Positions 1 through 7,609 of a stretch of DNA of 64,000 nucleotides are shown here, one piece after another (within the stretch, counting starts at the first letter, position 1; every line of letters begins with the position of its first letter). This stretch comes from a virus. Both the position numbers and the translations under genes were made by a program. Below the pieces are notes generated by a model, which saw nothing but the letters and a program-made list of their open reading frames with translations, did not search any database and was not told where the DNA came from. The stretch covers positions 44,480-108,479 of IMG/VR virus record IMGVR_UViG_3300025769_010106; one strand, given 5' to 3'.

Positions 1-2
1 TC

Positions 3-326
3 GAAGAACCAGTTGAAGAGACCAATGAAGAAAACACTGTTCATGAAGTTAAGCCACAACAGCAGACCCTAAGCATTCAGGATCTTACGTTAATGGTTAA
101 TATTCTTGAAGTAGTGAGTAATCGAGGTGCCATTAAAACTAATGAGATGGAATTAGTAGGTAAATTATATAATAATTTAGTACTATTCCTTAAAGAAAAT
201 GGTGTGATTGCTAATCAAACTCAGGAAGATGCAGTAGCACATGATGCTGAAAAAGTAGAAAACGAAGAAGGTGATTCAGATACTGCTGAAAAAGTAGAAA
301 ACGAAGAAGGTGATTCAGATGCTTAA
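3..326 (+). CDS. Conserved phage protein of unknown function, 5'-truncated
   Basis: The reading frame is open from base 3, so this is the C-terminal 107 residues of a gene that begins before the window; the ATG at 93 is only an internal methionine. The visible part starts acidic, then has a folded-looking stretch with the pattern DLTLMVNILEVVSNRGA followed by ELVGKLYNN. I associate this pattern with a small conserved protein of marine T4-like phages that has no known function. The tail is very acidic and consists of an in-frame duplication of AEKVENEEGDSD. The next gene starts inside its last codons, which suggests translational coupling. Confidence is high that it is coding and low on any role. 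Confidence 0.75.
   Translation, partial: EEPVEETNEENTVHEVKPQQQTLSIQDLTLMVNILEVVSNRGAIKTNEMELVGKLYNNLVLFLKENGVIANQTQEDAVAHDAEKVENEEGDSDTAEKVENEEGDSDA
246..320 (+). repeat. In-frame tandem duplication, 36-bp unit, 39-bp period
   Basis: Bases 246-281 and 285-320 are identical 36-mers separated by one codon (ACT). Each encodes AEKVENEEGDSD, so the duplication lengthens the acidic tail of the upstream protein by 13 residues without changing frame. Perfect identity points to a recent slippage or duplication event. The second copy also contains the Shine-Dalgarno-like AAGG that serves the next gene. Confidence 0.9.
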
Positions 327-957
327 ACATGTAGGTAGACATGGTGAACAAAGAGTCGCTGTTGTCTTTAGAGAAGTACCCAACGAGGAACATATGTGCT
401 TGGTAATCTATCCAGGTCAGCTACAATCAGCATATCATAACGATCTTATGAAGTGTATTGAAAGTAACGCAGGACAAACTGCAAGCAATTTAGGCGAAGC
501 CATGCAACGTTATGTTGGTGCTGACGGCCGCAATCTACTAGTAGCCGCTCACCGCGAACGCTGGATGAAGAAGGTACGGTGTCAGGACGTTATTATGACA
601 CCAGTTCCTAATCAGCAGGGTGCACGCCTTGATGAGATCAACAAGATCATTAAGGAAGTGGAATCAGGCGCAGATGCTGCCAAGCGTATGGCAGAGATTG
701 ATGCACAGGCTGGTATGGCAGATCCTGCAAAGACTGTAAGCGATACAGCATATGCTGCAACTGCACCTGCAGGTGTACTAACTGATTCAGATATTGCCGC
801 AGACATGATGAAGCAGGCAGCACAAATGGAGTCACAGATTGCAGGACTACAGGCAGAAGTTGCACGTCTTACTGAAGAAGCAACTGCACTTGATCCAAGT
901 GTTGCTCCAGCACCTGCTCCTAAGAAGCGCGGTCGTCCTAAGAAGGCTGCTGCCTAA
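319..957 (+). CDS. Conserved marine T4-like phage protein with C-terminal AT-hook-like motif
   Basis: A 212-residue protein. The N-terminal half (MLKHVGRHGEQRVAVVFREV, then HMCLVIYPGQL, then a helical segment ending KKVRCQDVIMTPVPN) matches a protein family I recall from marine T4-like phages, with no established function. The middle is alanine-rich, residues about 165-190 have heptad-like coiled-coil character, and the C-terminus is a Pro/Ala linker ending KKRGRPKKAAA. The RGRP core flanked by lysines is the pattern of an AT-hook, which binds the minor groove of AT-rich DNA. I chose the ATG at 319, eight bases after AAGG, over the in-frame GTG at 310. It overlaps the previous gene by 8 bp and ends in TAATG with thyX. 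A DNA-binding role is inference. Confidence 0.8.
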   Translation: MLKHVGRHGEQRVAVVFREVPNEEHMCLVIYPGQLQSAYHNDLMKCIESNAGQTASNLGEAMQRYVGADGRNLLVAAHRERWMKKVRCQDVIMTPVPNQQGARLDEINKIIKEVESGADAAKRMAEIDAQAGMADPAKTVSDTAYAATAPAGVLTDSDIAADMMKQAAQMESQIAGLQAEVARLTEEATALDPSVAPAPAPKKRGRPKKAAA

Positions 958-1637
958 TGAAGGTAAGCCTGGTTAGTTTTAGCCAAGCCAGTCCAGAGTT
1001 TTTAACTGAACACGATCTTGCTGATGCAGATGTGCAGGACCTTATTGCGTTCTGTGCTAGAGTCAGCAACCCTAGTGGACAGTTAAACATGGAGACTAGT
1101 GCAAAGCTCATTAAATATCTGATCAAACACAAGCACTGGAGTCCCCTAGAAATGGTCAGTGCTTGTATGGAGATTGAAACTACTCGTGATATAGCAAGGC
1201 AGATCCTACGTCACAGGAGTTTCAGTTTCCAGGAGTTTAGCCAACGCTATGCTGATCCCACAAAGGATCTAGAGTTTGTTATTCGTGAAGCACGTTTGCA
1301 GGATACTACAAATCGTCAAAACAGTATCGAGAACGATAATCAGCAGCTGGCTGTTGACTGGGAAGAGTATCAGAGAGATGTAATTGAATATGCCAATAGA
1401 GCATATCAATTTGCTATTGAAAATGGTATTGCAAAAGAACAGGCTCGTGCTGTTCTCCCGGAAGGACTGACCGTTTCTCGGTTATACATGAACGGCACAC
1501 TACGTAGTTGGGTACACTATATTGAACTACGTGGTGATAATGGTACTCAAAAGGAACACATGGAGATTGCTCATGCTTGTGCTAAGGTTATTGCAGATGT
1601 GTTCCCACTTGCAGACGAAATGTTTGAATGGTCATAA
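957..1637 (+). CDS. thyX: FAD-dependent thymidylate synthase ThyX
   Basis: Makes dTMP from dUMP using methylenetetrahydrofolate with FAD and NADPH as hydride carriers. It therefore supplies thymidine nucleotides for phage DNA synthesis and replaces the ThyA-type enzyme of T4 itself. The family signature RHRxxxxxxxS is intact at residues 85-95 (RHRSFSFQEFS), followed by QRY. The C-terminal part carries RAVLPEGL and the conserved HYIELR segment. At 226 residues it has the usual phage ThyX length. Its start overlaps the previous stop by one base (TAATG), and the next gene overlaps its end by 10 bp. It complements the dCMP deaminase encoded at 6448-6912, which makes the dUMP substrate. This is a very secure call. 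Confidence 0.97.
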   Translation: MKVSLVSFSQASPEFLTEHDLADADVQDLIAFCARVSNPSGQLNMETSAKLIKYLIKHKHWSPLEMVSACMEIETTRDIARQILRHRSFSFQEFSQRYADPTKDLEFVIREARLQDTTNRQNSIENDNQQLAVDWEEYQRDVIEYANRAYQFAIENGIAKEQARAVLPEGLTVSRLYMNGTLRSWVHYIELRGDNGTQKEHMEIAHACAKVIADVFPLADEMFEWS

Positions 1638-1897
1638 AACATAACTGGGTACCTACACATTCATACCCACAGGGTTGCGGTTACTCGAAAGTATACGAAC
1701 ATCAGGTTACACTAGAGTGTGATGGCGTAAATTACCAGAGCATGCAATGGGCAGCAGAACATTGCAACCGTCGTTGGGGTTGGTACTTTACAGTGCTAAC
1801 TACTAACTATGAGAAACATGCAGTTATGACATTTGAAGACCCGGAAGAAATGATGCTTTGGGTATTGCGTTGGCAAGCAGAACATAGGAGAAAATAA
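1628..1897 (+). CDS. Small hypothetical protein
   Basis: An 89-residue protein rich in Trp, Tyr and His (for example MQWAAEHCNRRWGWYF) that looks soluble and compact. It starts within the last codons of thyX (10 bp overlap) and ends in TAATG with the next gene, so it sits inside the co-transcribed plus-strand block. The patterns DPEEMMLWVLRWQ near the C-terminus and CDGVNYQSMQWAAEHC suggest a folded domain, but I do not recognise a family. No signal peptide or membrane segment is visible. Confidence 0.7.
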   Translation: MVIKHNWVPTHSYPQGCGYSKVYEHQVTLECDGVNYQSMQWAAEHCNRRWGWYFTVLTTNYEKHAVMTFEDPEEMMLWVLRWQAEHRRK

Positions 1898-2181
1898 TGG
1901 GCGGCGATAAATCATTTGCTAATATTGAAAAGATATTAACCAAGTATGAAAATGAAACTAACAGGTTGGAATTGGTTATTCATGCTGCTCAACTTGCAAG
2001 ATCCAAAAAGATTTCAGGACGAGCTGCATTAAATGTTTTAGAAACAGAAACTATTAATTTAAAAGATTTAGACGAGCAACTGATGGATAAACTACAGAAA
2101 CAAATCCAGAAAGACAATAAAGAAAAAGAAAGCAAAAAGGTAGATTCAGATGATCCACCTACACAACCTAAACAGACTTAA
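1897..2181 (+). CDS. Small protein resembling RNA polymerase omega subunit (tentative)
   Basis: A 94-residue protein. Residues 21-50, with TNRLELVIHAAQLARSKK followed by ALNVLETE, resemble the core of bacterial omega (RpoZ), whose usual pattern is NR(F/Y)ELVxxAAxRAR, then a variable loop, then ALxEI. The Asn-Arg, the AA and the AR all coincide, and the order and spacing are plausible. The C-terminal 30 residues are highly charged and probably disordered. Omega stabilises the beta-prime subunit of RNA polymerase, so a phage version could influence host polymerase, but that is inference from one short motif. The gene overlaps its neighbours at both ends (1 bp upstream, 32 bp downstream). Confidence 0.35.
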   Translation: MGGDKSFANIEKILTKYENETNRLELVIHAAQLARSKKISGRAALNVLETETINLKDLDEQLMDKLQKQIQKDNKEKESKKVDSDDPPTQPKQT

Positions 2182-3142
2182 TAAAGAATTAAATACTGCT
2201 TTAATAAAAGCTAACGACCTGGTTCTAAAATCAGGTCGTGTCATGATGGGTGAATATACACTGGAGTTTGAAAGCAGAATAGCAAAAGTATCTGGAGCAA
2301 ACTACGCATGTGTAGTAGGAAGTGGAAGCGACGCTCTGTTGTATGCGTTAGTATCTAGTAACACTACAGGACTTGTTGGCATGCCTGCTCAAACTTTTAT
2401 TGCTACTAAAAATTCTATTTTAAGAGCTGGATGCATACCTTATTTGGTAGATGTAAAGAATAATGCTCTATTAAATTGGGATTTAATTCCAAACAGTGTT
2501 GATTGTGCTGTATGGGTTGGGTTATTTGGTAACTCTGAACCTCTACCTGATAACTTATTTGTAATAGAAGATGGAGCTCAACATTTTGGAGCAAGGCTTC
2601 AATCCAATATTGCAACATATAGTTTTGATCCTACAAAAAGTCTACCTAACTTTGGCAATGGCGGTGCAGTTGTTAGCAACGACAAACGTGTTATAGACAA
2701 TGTAAAACTTTTACGCAGACATCAAATAGTAAATGGACACACGGGCGGCAACAGCATAATGAGTGAACGTGAGTGTGCTGAAATGTGTGTTAAGTTAGAT
2801 TACTTTCCTCTTTGGCAAGAGCGTAGACAGGAGATTGCTAGAGATTATTACACACATTTAGGACATCTTGTAAATTGTGTCACTCAACTAGATGGACAGA
2901 TAAGCAAGTTTATTATTGAAACAACTATGCGGGCTGACCTACAAAAATACCTATCTCACAAACATATAGAGACCAAACGTGCCTATGAACATCCAATATA
3001 CGAATTTGACCAGGCATCCAAAAACTGTAAAAGATTTCTACAATTACCCTGTGATCCTTATATGACTGATGAAGAACTGTTAGCTGTTATAATGGCTGTC
3101 AAAGAATTCTTTGAGGAAAGCCCACTCGAAAGTTTGCTGTAG
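2150..3142 (+). CDS. DegT/DnrJ/EryC1/StrS-family PLP aminotransferase
   Basis: A 330-residue member of the fold-type I aminotransferases that transfer an amino group to nucleotide-linked keto-sugars. Visible family features are the cofactor-binding GSGSDAL (57-63), the pyridine-binding aspartate in VIEDGAQ (D141), and the Schiff-base lysine K163 in SFDPTKSLPNFGNGGAVV (a variant of the usual SFxxxKxLxxGxGG). It is shorter than the typical 370-400 residues, mainly in the C-terminal domain. The ATG at 2150 follows AAAAAGG by nine bases and overlaps the previous gene by 32 bp. Its last 63 bp overlap the convergent gene on the minus strand. With the cytidylyltransferase, glycosyltransferases and carbamoyltransferase nearby it suggests synthesis of an unusual sugar. 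The sugar cannot be named. Confidence 0.88.
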   Translation: MIHLHNLNRLNKELNTALIKANDLVLKSGRVMMGEYTLEFESRIAKVSGANYACVVGSGSDALLYALVSSNTTGLVGMPAQTFIATKNSILRAGCIPYLVDVKNNALLNWDLIPNSVDCAVWVGLFGNSEPLPDNLFVIEDGAQHFGARLQSNIATYSFDPTKSLPNFGNGGAVVSNDKRVIDNVKLLRRHQIVNGHTGGNSIMSERECAEMCVKLDYFPLWQERRQEIARDYYTHLGHLVNCVTQLDGQISKFIIETTMRADLQKYLSHKHIETKRAYEHPIYEFDQASKNCKRFLQLPCDPYMTDEELLAVIMAVKEFFEESPLESLL

Positions 3143-5389
3143 ATCATTTCCATCTTCAACATACTTGACAGCATCCTCAGCACCTCGTACACTCCACTTA
3201 CCATTCTCTCCATTACCAACTGTAGTCCATTGCTCTAGTCTATAACGACTTTCAATGTCTGACTGTTGAGTAAGTTTTACACATTCGCGGAAGGCTGTAC
3301 GCCAAGTTTCATATGGCGTGGTGTTAAAGTCTGCTGTACTTGCTATTACAGGAACAACTCCGTGTCTAGCACTTAGCGTAAAGTCTAGCCCCCATTCAGT
3401 AGCATCCAATACCATTTGTTTGTGGTACGCAATAATACCCATGTGTCCATACTCTAATCCATTAACAGGATTACGACTGTGGAATATCCAATGCTTGGGG
3501 CCTTGCAGCCAATCTGGTTGCCAGTTAAAATTAAAGTCAGGTTCTACAATACACTTAGCAAATACGTTAAAGAACCAGGGTGTCTCACTGATCTCTGCAC
3601 AGGCCTTATATGCTTCTGCTCTACCCGTTACACCATCTATGCGCTTGGCTCTAGGGCACATACACTTGAGTAGAAACCAGTTTTTATCGGCGTTTTTTTC
3701 ACCATTACTAAGATACACAACATCTAGTAGTTTTTCTTCTATATTATAGTCATTATGACGCAATATGTATGGGTAGTCATAGAATTGAGTAGAAAAATGC
3801 TGTTTACAGTCCCTAGGCACTAGTAGTACGCTACCGCTCTGTGTAAAGACGTGCAGATCGGGTTTTTTCCAAAAACTAGGAACATAGTCCAAAGATTTAG
3901 TGTCTGTATTCAATATCCAACTATATGACTGTGTAACTTCATGTAGTGCATTAACTGTGGGCCAGGGTCTATAAGGGACTGTAACATCCTCTACGTAGTT
4001 TATAGTATCAAACCACCCTAAAACTTTTAGGGTACTGTGTTGACTCTTAAAACGCTCCACAGGGACTAAAAATGTATCACCCTCACGCTGATTACAGCTA
4101 GGGAATACATGTAGCATATCCTTCTGCCAGGGTTCCGGTTCCCAGCCAAAATCAAAGTTAGTGTAATCACAAGTGCTACTCGTAACCCATATATACTCGC
4201 TATCTGTACGCTCGCATATTCTTCCCAGAGTTTCTAACCAGGTACTGAAAAATCTAGTTGTTTTATGATCTAGATCAGGTGTAAACTTATATCCATTACC
4301 AAAGTCTACATATACTATTTCTCTGTTGTCATCAAATAATTCTACCGTTTGATCTTCAACAAAGTTTAATTCTGGAAAGTCTTTAACATCCTCAAACCAA
4401 GGTACCAGTCGTAGGAATTCAAGTCTTGGTACTCTAAACACATTAGCCCATTTTTGAAACTTGCTGCCAAACACATGTATCATGTTGCTTTGCCAAGTTT
4501 CTGGATACCATCCAAAGTCAAAGTCTGTGTAGTCATAGTCACTGCTGACTATCCACACAAAATCACTATTACTATTTTCACAAGCCTTTTTAATAATACT
4601 GGCCCAGTTGCCTACACCTCTAATTTTACGAGCATTTGAATCTTGTGCTAATACTGTGTCAAAACTTTTTTTGTTGTTTTTATTAAATTGGTCTACAACA
4701 AAAATATCACTAGTGATCTTGCTTTTAACCTGTTGCACACTTTCATACTTGATTTCACTAGCACCAGGTGTGTGATATTCAGGACCGCCTTGTCTAGCCC
4801 ATTTACTACCAAACACATGAATGTAACTGTCGGACTTTCTTGGATGCCAACTAAAATCAAAATTATCCAAATCAGCGTTTGGTGGCACATGCCAATTGTT
4901 TAAATTTTCTAGTGCTGTTGATCGTTGCACACTTTCATATTTTATTTCACTAGCACCGGGTGTATGATATTCAGGACCTCCATCAGGTTGCCATTGTGTT
5001 CCAAAAACATGAATATAATTTTCATTTGGATCTGGATGCCAACTTAAATCAAATTTGTTGGTGTCAATGTTTGAAGGTATTTGCCAGTTGTCAACACATG
5101 GCAGTCTAGTTACACGTTGATCTTTCATGTAGTGTAAAGGACCAGGATTGTGTTTGGGTGTTAGATAAACTTGTCCGTCTTGTTGCCATTGACTGGGCCA
5201 TACATACACATGATCATGCTCCCAGTGCGGAGGCACCATGTCAAAGCGAAAATCTGTGTAGTCATTTTGACCCGATAAATACCAGCAGTATTCAGTACGA
5301 CTTTGCTGTTGTGCTGCTTCAATTGAATCTGCAGGCTGCTCGTGAGCAAATAGATTAGGCTTAGAACCTGTATAGAAAACATCAAACAT
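3080..5389 (-). CDS. Large repeat-built glycosyltransferase-like protein
   Basis: A 769-residue protein made of about six or seven divergent copies of one module. Each shows an aspartate/phenylalanine-rich turn such as DYTDFDFGWYPETW followed by an (I/L)HVF strand, then a GPEYHTPG- or VPR-type segment. Two copies near the N-terminus are almost identical. The last module (from DVVYLSNGEKNADKN to YETWRTAFRECVKL) aligns with the 308-residue GT-like protein encoded at 17543-18469, including the PRAKRIDGVTG block and the closing TAFREC. That paralogue keeps a DGD motif of the DxD type, whereas here the equivalent place reads NVFAKC. The copies are therefore probably partly non-catalytic and may bind sugars. 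It starts at a CATG shared with the divergent gene at 5388. The substrate is unknown. Confidence 0.7.
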   Translation of the reverse strand: MFDVFYTGSKPNLFAHEQPADSIEAAQQQSRTEYCWYLSGQNDYTDFRFDMVPPHWEHDHVYVWPSQWQQDGQVYLTPKHNPGPLHYMKDQRVTRLPCVDNWQIPSNIDTNKFDLSWHPDPNENYIHVFGTQWQPDGGPEYHTPGASEIKYESVQRSTALENLNNWHVPPNADLDNFDFSWHPRKSDSYIHVFGSKWARQGGPEYHTPGASEIKYESVQQVKSKITSDIFVVDQFNKNNKKSFDTVLAQDSNARKIRGVGNWASIIKKACENSNSDFVWIVSSDYDYTDFDFGWYPETWQSNMIHVFGSKFQKWANVFRVPRLEFLRLVPWFEDVKDFPELNFVEDQTVELFDDNREIVYVDFGNGYKFTPDLDHKTTRFFSTWLETLGRICERTDSEYIWVTSSTCDYTNFDFGWEPEPWQKDMLHVFPSCNQREGDTFLVPVERFKSQHSTLKVLGWFDTINYVEDVTVPYRPWPTVNALHEVTQSYSWILNTDTKSLDYVPSFWKKPDLHVFTQSGSVLLVPRDCKQHFSTQFYDYPYILRHNDYNIEEKLLDVVYLSNGEKNADKNWFLLKCMCPRAKRIDGVTGRAEAYKACAEISETPWFFNVFAKCIVEPDFNFNWQPDWLQGPKHWIFHSRNPVNGLEYGHMGIIAYHKQMVLDATEWGLDFTLSARHGVVPVIASTADFNTTPYETWRTAFRECVKLTQQSDIESRYRLEQWTTVGNGENGKWSVRGAEDAVKYVEDGNDLQQTFEWAFLKEFFDSHYNS
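4732..4978. repeat. Direct repeat pair inside the 769-residue gene, 192-bp period
   Basis: Bases 4732-4786 and 4924-4978 match at 51 of 55 positions by my count. They encode the two near-identical stretches with GGPEYHTPGASEIKYE, spaced 64 residues apart. Weaker similarity continues on both sides (both copies are followed by the codons for HVFG and SWHP), so the full 192-bp module is the duplicated unit. Confidence 0.85.
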
Positions 5390-6446
5390 GTATAATTTAG
5401 AAACCTTTTATCCTACTATCAGCACATGGTTTAGACGCAAATATGACCATTTGGAACCTGCTGTGGTATACCCTTATCCATATGGCAGTGAACATCCAGA
5501 AGATACTGTGTTTGACAGTGCTTATGAATTTCCTAAGACTGTGTTACTATTATACGATCAAGAACCTTTTTGGTCAAGTATTCGTTGGCTAGATCATTTT
5601 GCTGAAATGTTTGCTGATTGGGGCTCAACAGTAATACTTATTACCACACAAGAATGGGGCACTAATTTAGACTATTATGTTAAAAACTTTAATTGGAAAC
5701 ATGTTTGTTACCAGCACCACCTGTTAGCATGCAGAGATTGGTATAGGGGTTATAGAAATCATCCACAACTGGTTTCACCTCAACAACGAAAACTTTATAA
5801 TCATTTTGTATGTTATAATAGACTTTTTGCTGAAAATAGACCACATAGAGTTAATCTTCTTAAAGACCTATATGATGATAACATACTATGCAAAGTTGAT
5901 ATGAGTTTTCCTGCAACTGATCCTATTACAAATAGTTCTTATGCAGATATATCTGGTCGTAGTGATATACAGTTTATTCTACCATTAGACATAGACGATC
6001 CCAATCATAACAACAATAGTTTTACTTTAGATATACAATCTGCTAATGAAACTGCTATACATATTATTACTGAAACTATTTTCAATATTAAAGAAAATTA
6101 TCTAAGCGAAAAAAGTTATAAACCTATTGCCCTTAAACAACCATTTATAATATTTGGCGCTCCCTATAGCCTTAAGACTTTGCAGGATTTAGGATTTAAA
6201 ACTTTTGCTAATTTTTGGGATGAAAGTTATGATAACATTGAGGACCATGATCTAAGATACAGCAAGGCATATAAAATTGTTAAAGATATTGCTAGCATGT
6301 CATTAAATGATATTCAAAATATTCTAATACAGTCTACGGATATTCTTGAATATAATTATAACCATTTTTATGCACAGGAAACTTTGGATAATATAGTTAA
6401 TAATCTATTTTTAGATATTACTAAGGCCGCTAGTTACGTAAATTAA
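5388..6446 (+). CDS. Glycosyltransferase-like conserved marine phage protein
   Basis: A 352-residue soluble protein. The C-terminal third contains ITETIF, then LSEKSYKPIALKQPFIIFGA, then LGFKTFANFWDESYD. The shape TE.IF...(F/L)SEK.(F/Y)KPI....PF...G is one I associate with exostosin or GT10-like (GT-B fold) proteins common in marine phages and giant viruses, where it would bind a nucleotide sugar. The N-terminal half has LLLYDQEPF and a Trp/Tyr-rich segment. Its ATG shares the central bases of CATG (5387-5390) with the start codon of the minus-strand gene, so there is no intergenic promoter. It ends one base from the convergent dCMP deaminase gene. The enzymatic role is inferred. Confidence 0.6.
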   Translation: MYNLETFYPTISTWFRRKYDHLEPAVVYPYPYGSEHPEDTVFDSAYEFPKTVLLLYDQEPFWSSIRWLDHFAEMFADWGSTVILITTQEWGTNLDYYVKNFNWKHVCYQHHLLACRDWYRGYRNHPQLVSPQQRKLYNHFVCYNRLFAENRPHRVNLLKDLYDDNILCKVDMSFPATDPITNSSYADISGRSDIQFILPLDIDDPNHNNNSFTLDIQSANETAIHIITETIFNIKENYLSEKSYKPIALKQPFIIFGAPYSLKTLQDLGFKTFANFWDESYDNIEDHDLRYSKAYKIVKDIASMSLNDIQNILIQSTDILEYNYNHFYAQETLDNIVNNLFLDITKAASYVN

Positions 6447-6447
6447 A

Positions 6448-6912
6448 TCAAACATCTATTTGTTCCACTGGTATATTACATTCTTTTAAAAACTCTAGTC
6501 CATCGTTTAATCGGTAGGGATGAACATAGAATATTTCCTTAATACCTGCTTGATATAAGCCTTTAGAACATTCCATGCAGGGCTGATGTGTTATAAAGGC
6601 ACTAGCACCTTCGCCACTTTCAGTAGATCGGGCCAACTTCATAAGAGCATTCATTTCCGCGTGAAGTACTTCTGGTTTGGTCACTAACTCAACATGATCC
6701 GCAGTGCCATTGCCTGTCATAAATTGTGTCTCACATTCATTAGTCCAGCCGCTGGGCATGCCATTATAGCCAATGCTAATCACACGATTGTCTTTTACAA
6801 TCACACAGCCAACCTGTAGTCTAACCGCAGTACTACATTCGGCATATGCAAATGCAGCCTTCATGTGAGCTACTTTGTGTTTTTCCTTCACCAGCCTATG
6901 CCTCGTCGCCAT
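6448..6912 (-). CDS. dCMP deaminase
   Basis: A zinc-dependent deaminase that converts dCMP to dUMP, the substrate of ThyX encoded at 957-1637. The zinc site is intact: HAE at residues 84-86 (H84 ligand, E86 proton shuttle) and PCMEC at 111-115 (C112 and C115 ligands). LQVGCVIVKDNRVISIGYNG is the usual N-terminal core strand pair. At 154 residues it has normal phage length. Residues 9-18 (KEKHKVAHMK) are nearly the same as residues 2-11 of the membrane protein encoded just upstream in the operon, which is unusual. It is the last gene of the long minus-strand operon and is separated from its upstream neighbour by a 43-bp AT-rich gap. Confidence 0.95.
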   Translation of the reverse strand: MATRHRLVKEKHKVAHMKAAFAYAECSTAVRLQVGCVIVKDNRVISIGYNGMPSGWTNECETQFMTGNGTADHVELVTKPEVLHAEMNALMKLARSTESGEGASAFITHQPCMECSKGLYQAGIKEIFYVHPYRLNDGLEFLKECNIPVEQIDV

Positions 6913-6955
6913 CTCATTTTATATAGTTTTACTAAAAGTTTGAATAACATAATCT

Positions 6956-7315
6956 CTAAAATCCTAAATCCATTCTCCATGGATACATTGTATAGCCAAG
7001 AGGACGTAAGACGAACTCTTCAAACAGTACGATTAAAACAATACCAAATACCCATTGTACCCAACGTGGCCAAGTTGTTCGCCAACGTGTAAAGGGACGC
7101 AATATCCATGCTAATATATTGGTTACCTTACCCCAGAACCAATCACCTACACTAAAGGGAGGAACTTTCCACAGTACTACAGGAACTATTAACCACCATA
7201 TCCACTGTGGATAGTCGTCATTGGGCTCATCTATTACAATCATTAGAACCAGTAGTGCTAGTAGGTATGCACCAATCCATTTTTTCATATGTGCTAGTTT
7301 ATGTTTTTCTTTCAT
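6956..7315 (-). CDS. Small membrane protein, unknown function
   Basis: A 119-residue protein with three probable membrane segments: about residues 13-28 (WIGAYLLALLVLMIVI), 37-52 (WIWWLIVPVVLW) and 86-99 (WVFGIVLIVLF). Trp/Arg-rich linkers such as FTRWRTTWPRW separate them. The family is not recognised. The N-terminus MKEKHKLAHMKK copies that of the dCMP deaminase encoded downstream. It starts immediately after the stop of the MIP18-family gene (TAAATG) and so is translationally coupled. It acts in the host inner membrane if the segment calls are right. Confidence 0.7.
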   Translation of the reverse strand: MKEKHKLAHMKKWIGAYLLALLVLMIVIDEPNDDYPQWIWWLIVPVVLWKVPPFSVGDWFWGKVTNILAWILRPFTRWRTTWPRWVQWVFGIVLIVLFEEFVLRPLGYTMYPWRMDLGF

Positions 7316-7609
7316 TTAAAATATACCTATCATTAGTTTAGTATCTTCCGGTATAAGATCAGGTCCCCACTGTGGTTCCCATACAAGTTCACGTTCTACT
7401 TCTGTCACACCGTCAACATTTTTGCAGGCTTGGTATATGTCTTCGCATATTTGATCGGCAAATGGACACATAAAACTTGTTAAGCTATGCTTTACATGAA
7501 CTTTAGTTTTTTCTATTTCTATACTATATATCAAACCCAAATCGTAAACATTAACGCTTATCTCTGGATCATAGACAAGACGTAGTGCTTCTATTATCTT
7601 ATCTTTCAT
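7316..7609 (-). CDS. MIP18/DUF59-family (SufT/PaaD-like) iron-sulfur assembly protein
   Basis: A 97-residue single-domain protein. The N-terminal pattern IIEALRLVYDPEISVNVYDLGLIY contains the DPEI signature of the family. It is followed by the VHVKHSLTSFMCP strand with the conserved cysteine C48, then a helix and the closing VEVERELVWEPQWGPDL segment. Members such as SufT help insert Fe-S clusters into client proteins. Five radical SAM enzymes, each needing a 4Fe-4S cluster, are encoded upstream in the same operon, so a maturation role for those clients is a reasonable inference. Its start overlaps the carbamoyltransferase stop by 4 bp (ATGA). Confidence 0.88.
   Translation of the reverse strand: MKDKIIEALRLVYDPEISVNVYDLGLIYSIEIEKTKVHVKHSLTSFMCPFADQICEDIYQACKNVDGVTEVERELVWEPQWGPDLIPEDTKLMIGIF

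Noticed and set aside
310-318. GTG start three codons before the ATG at 319
   Set aside because: The AAGG ribosome site is correctly spaced for 319 and would overlap the GTG.
3165-3170. TTGACA on the plus strand
   Set aside because: It is inside coding sequence on the other strand and has no -10 box at 16-18 bases.
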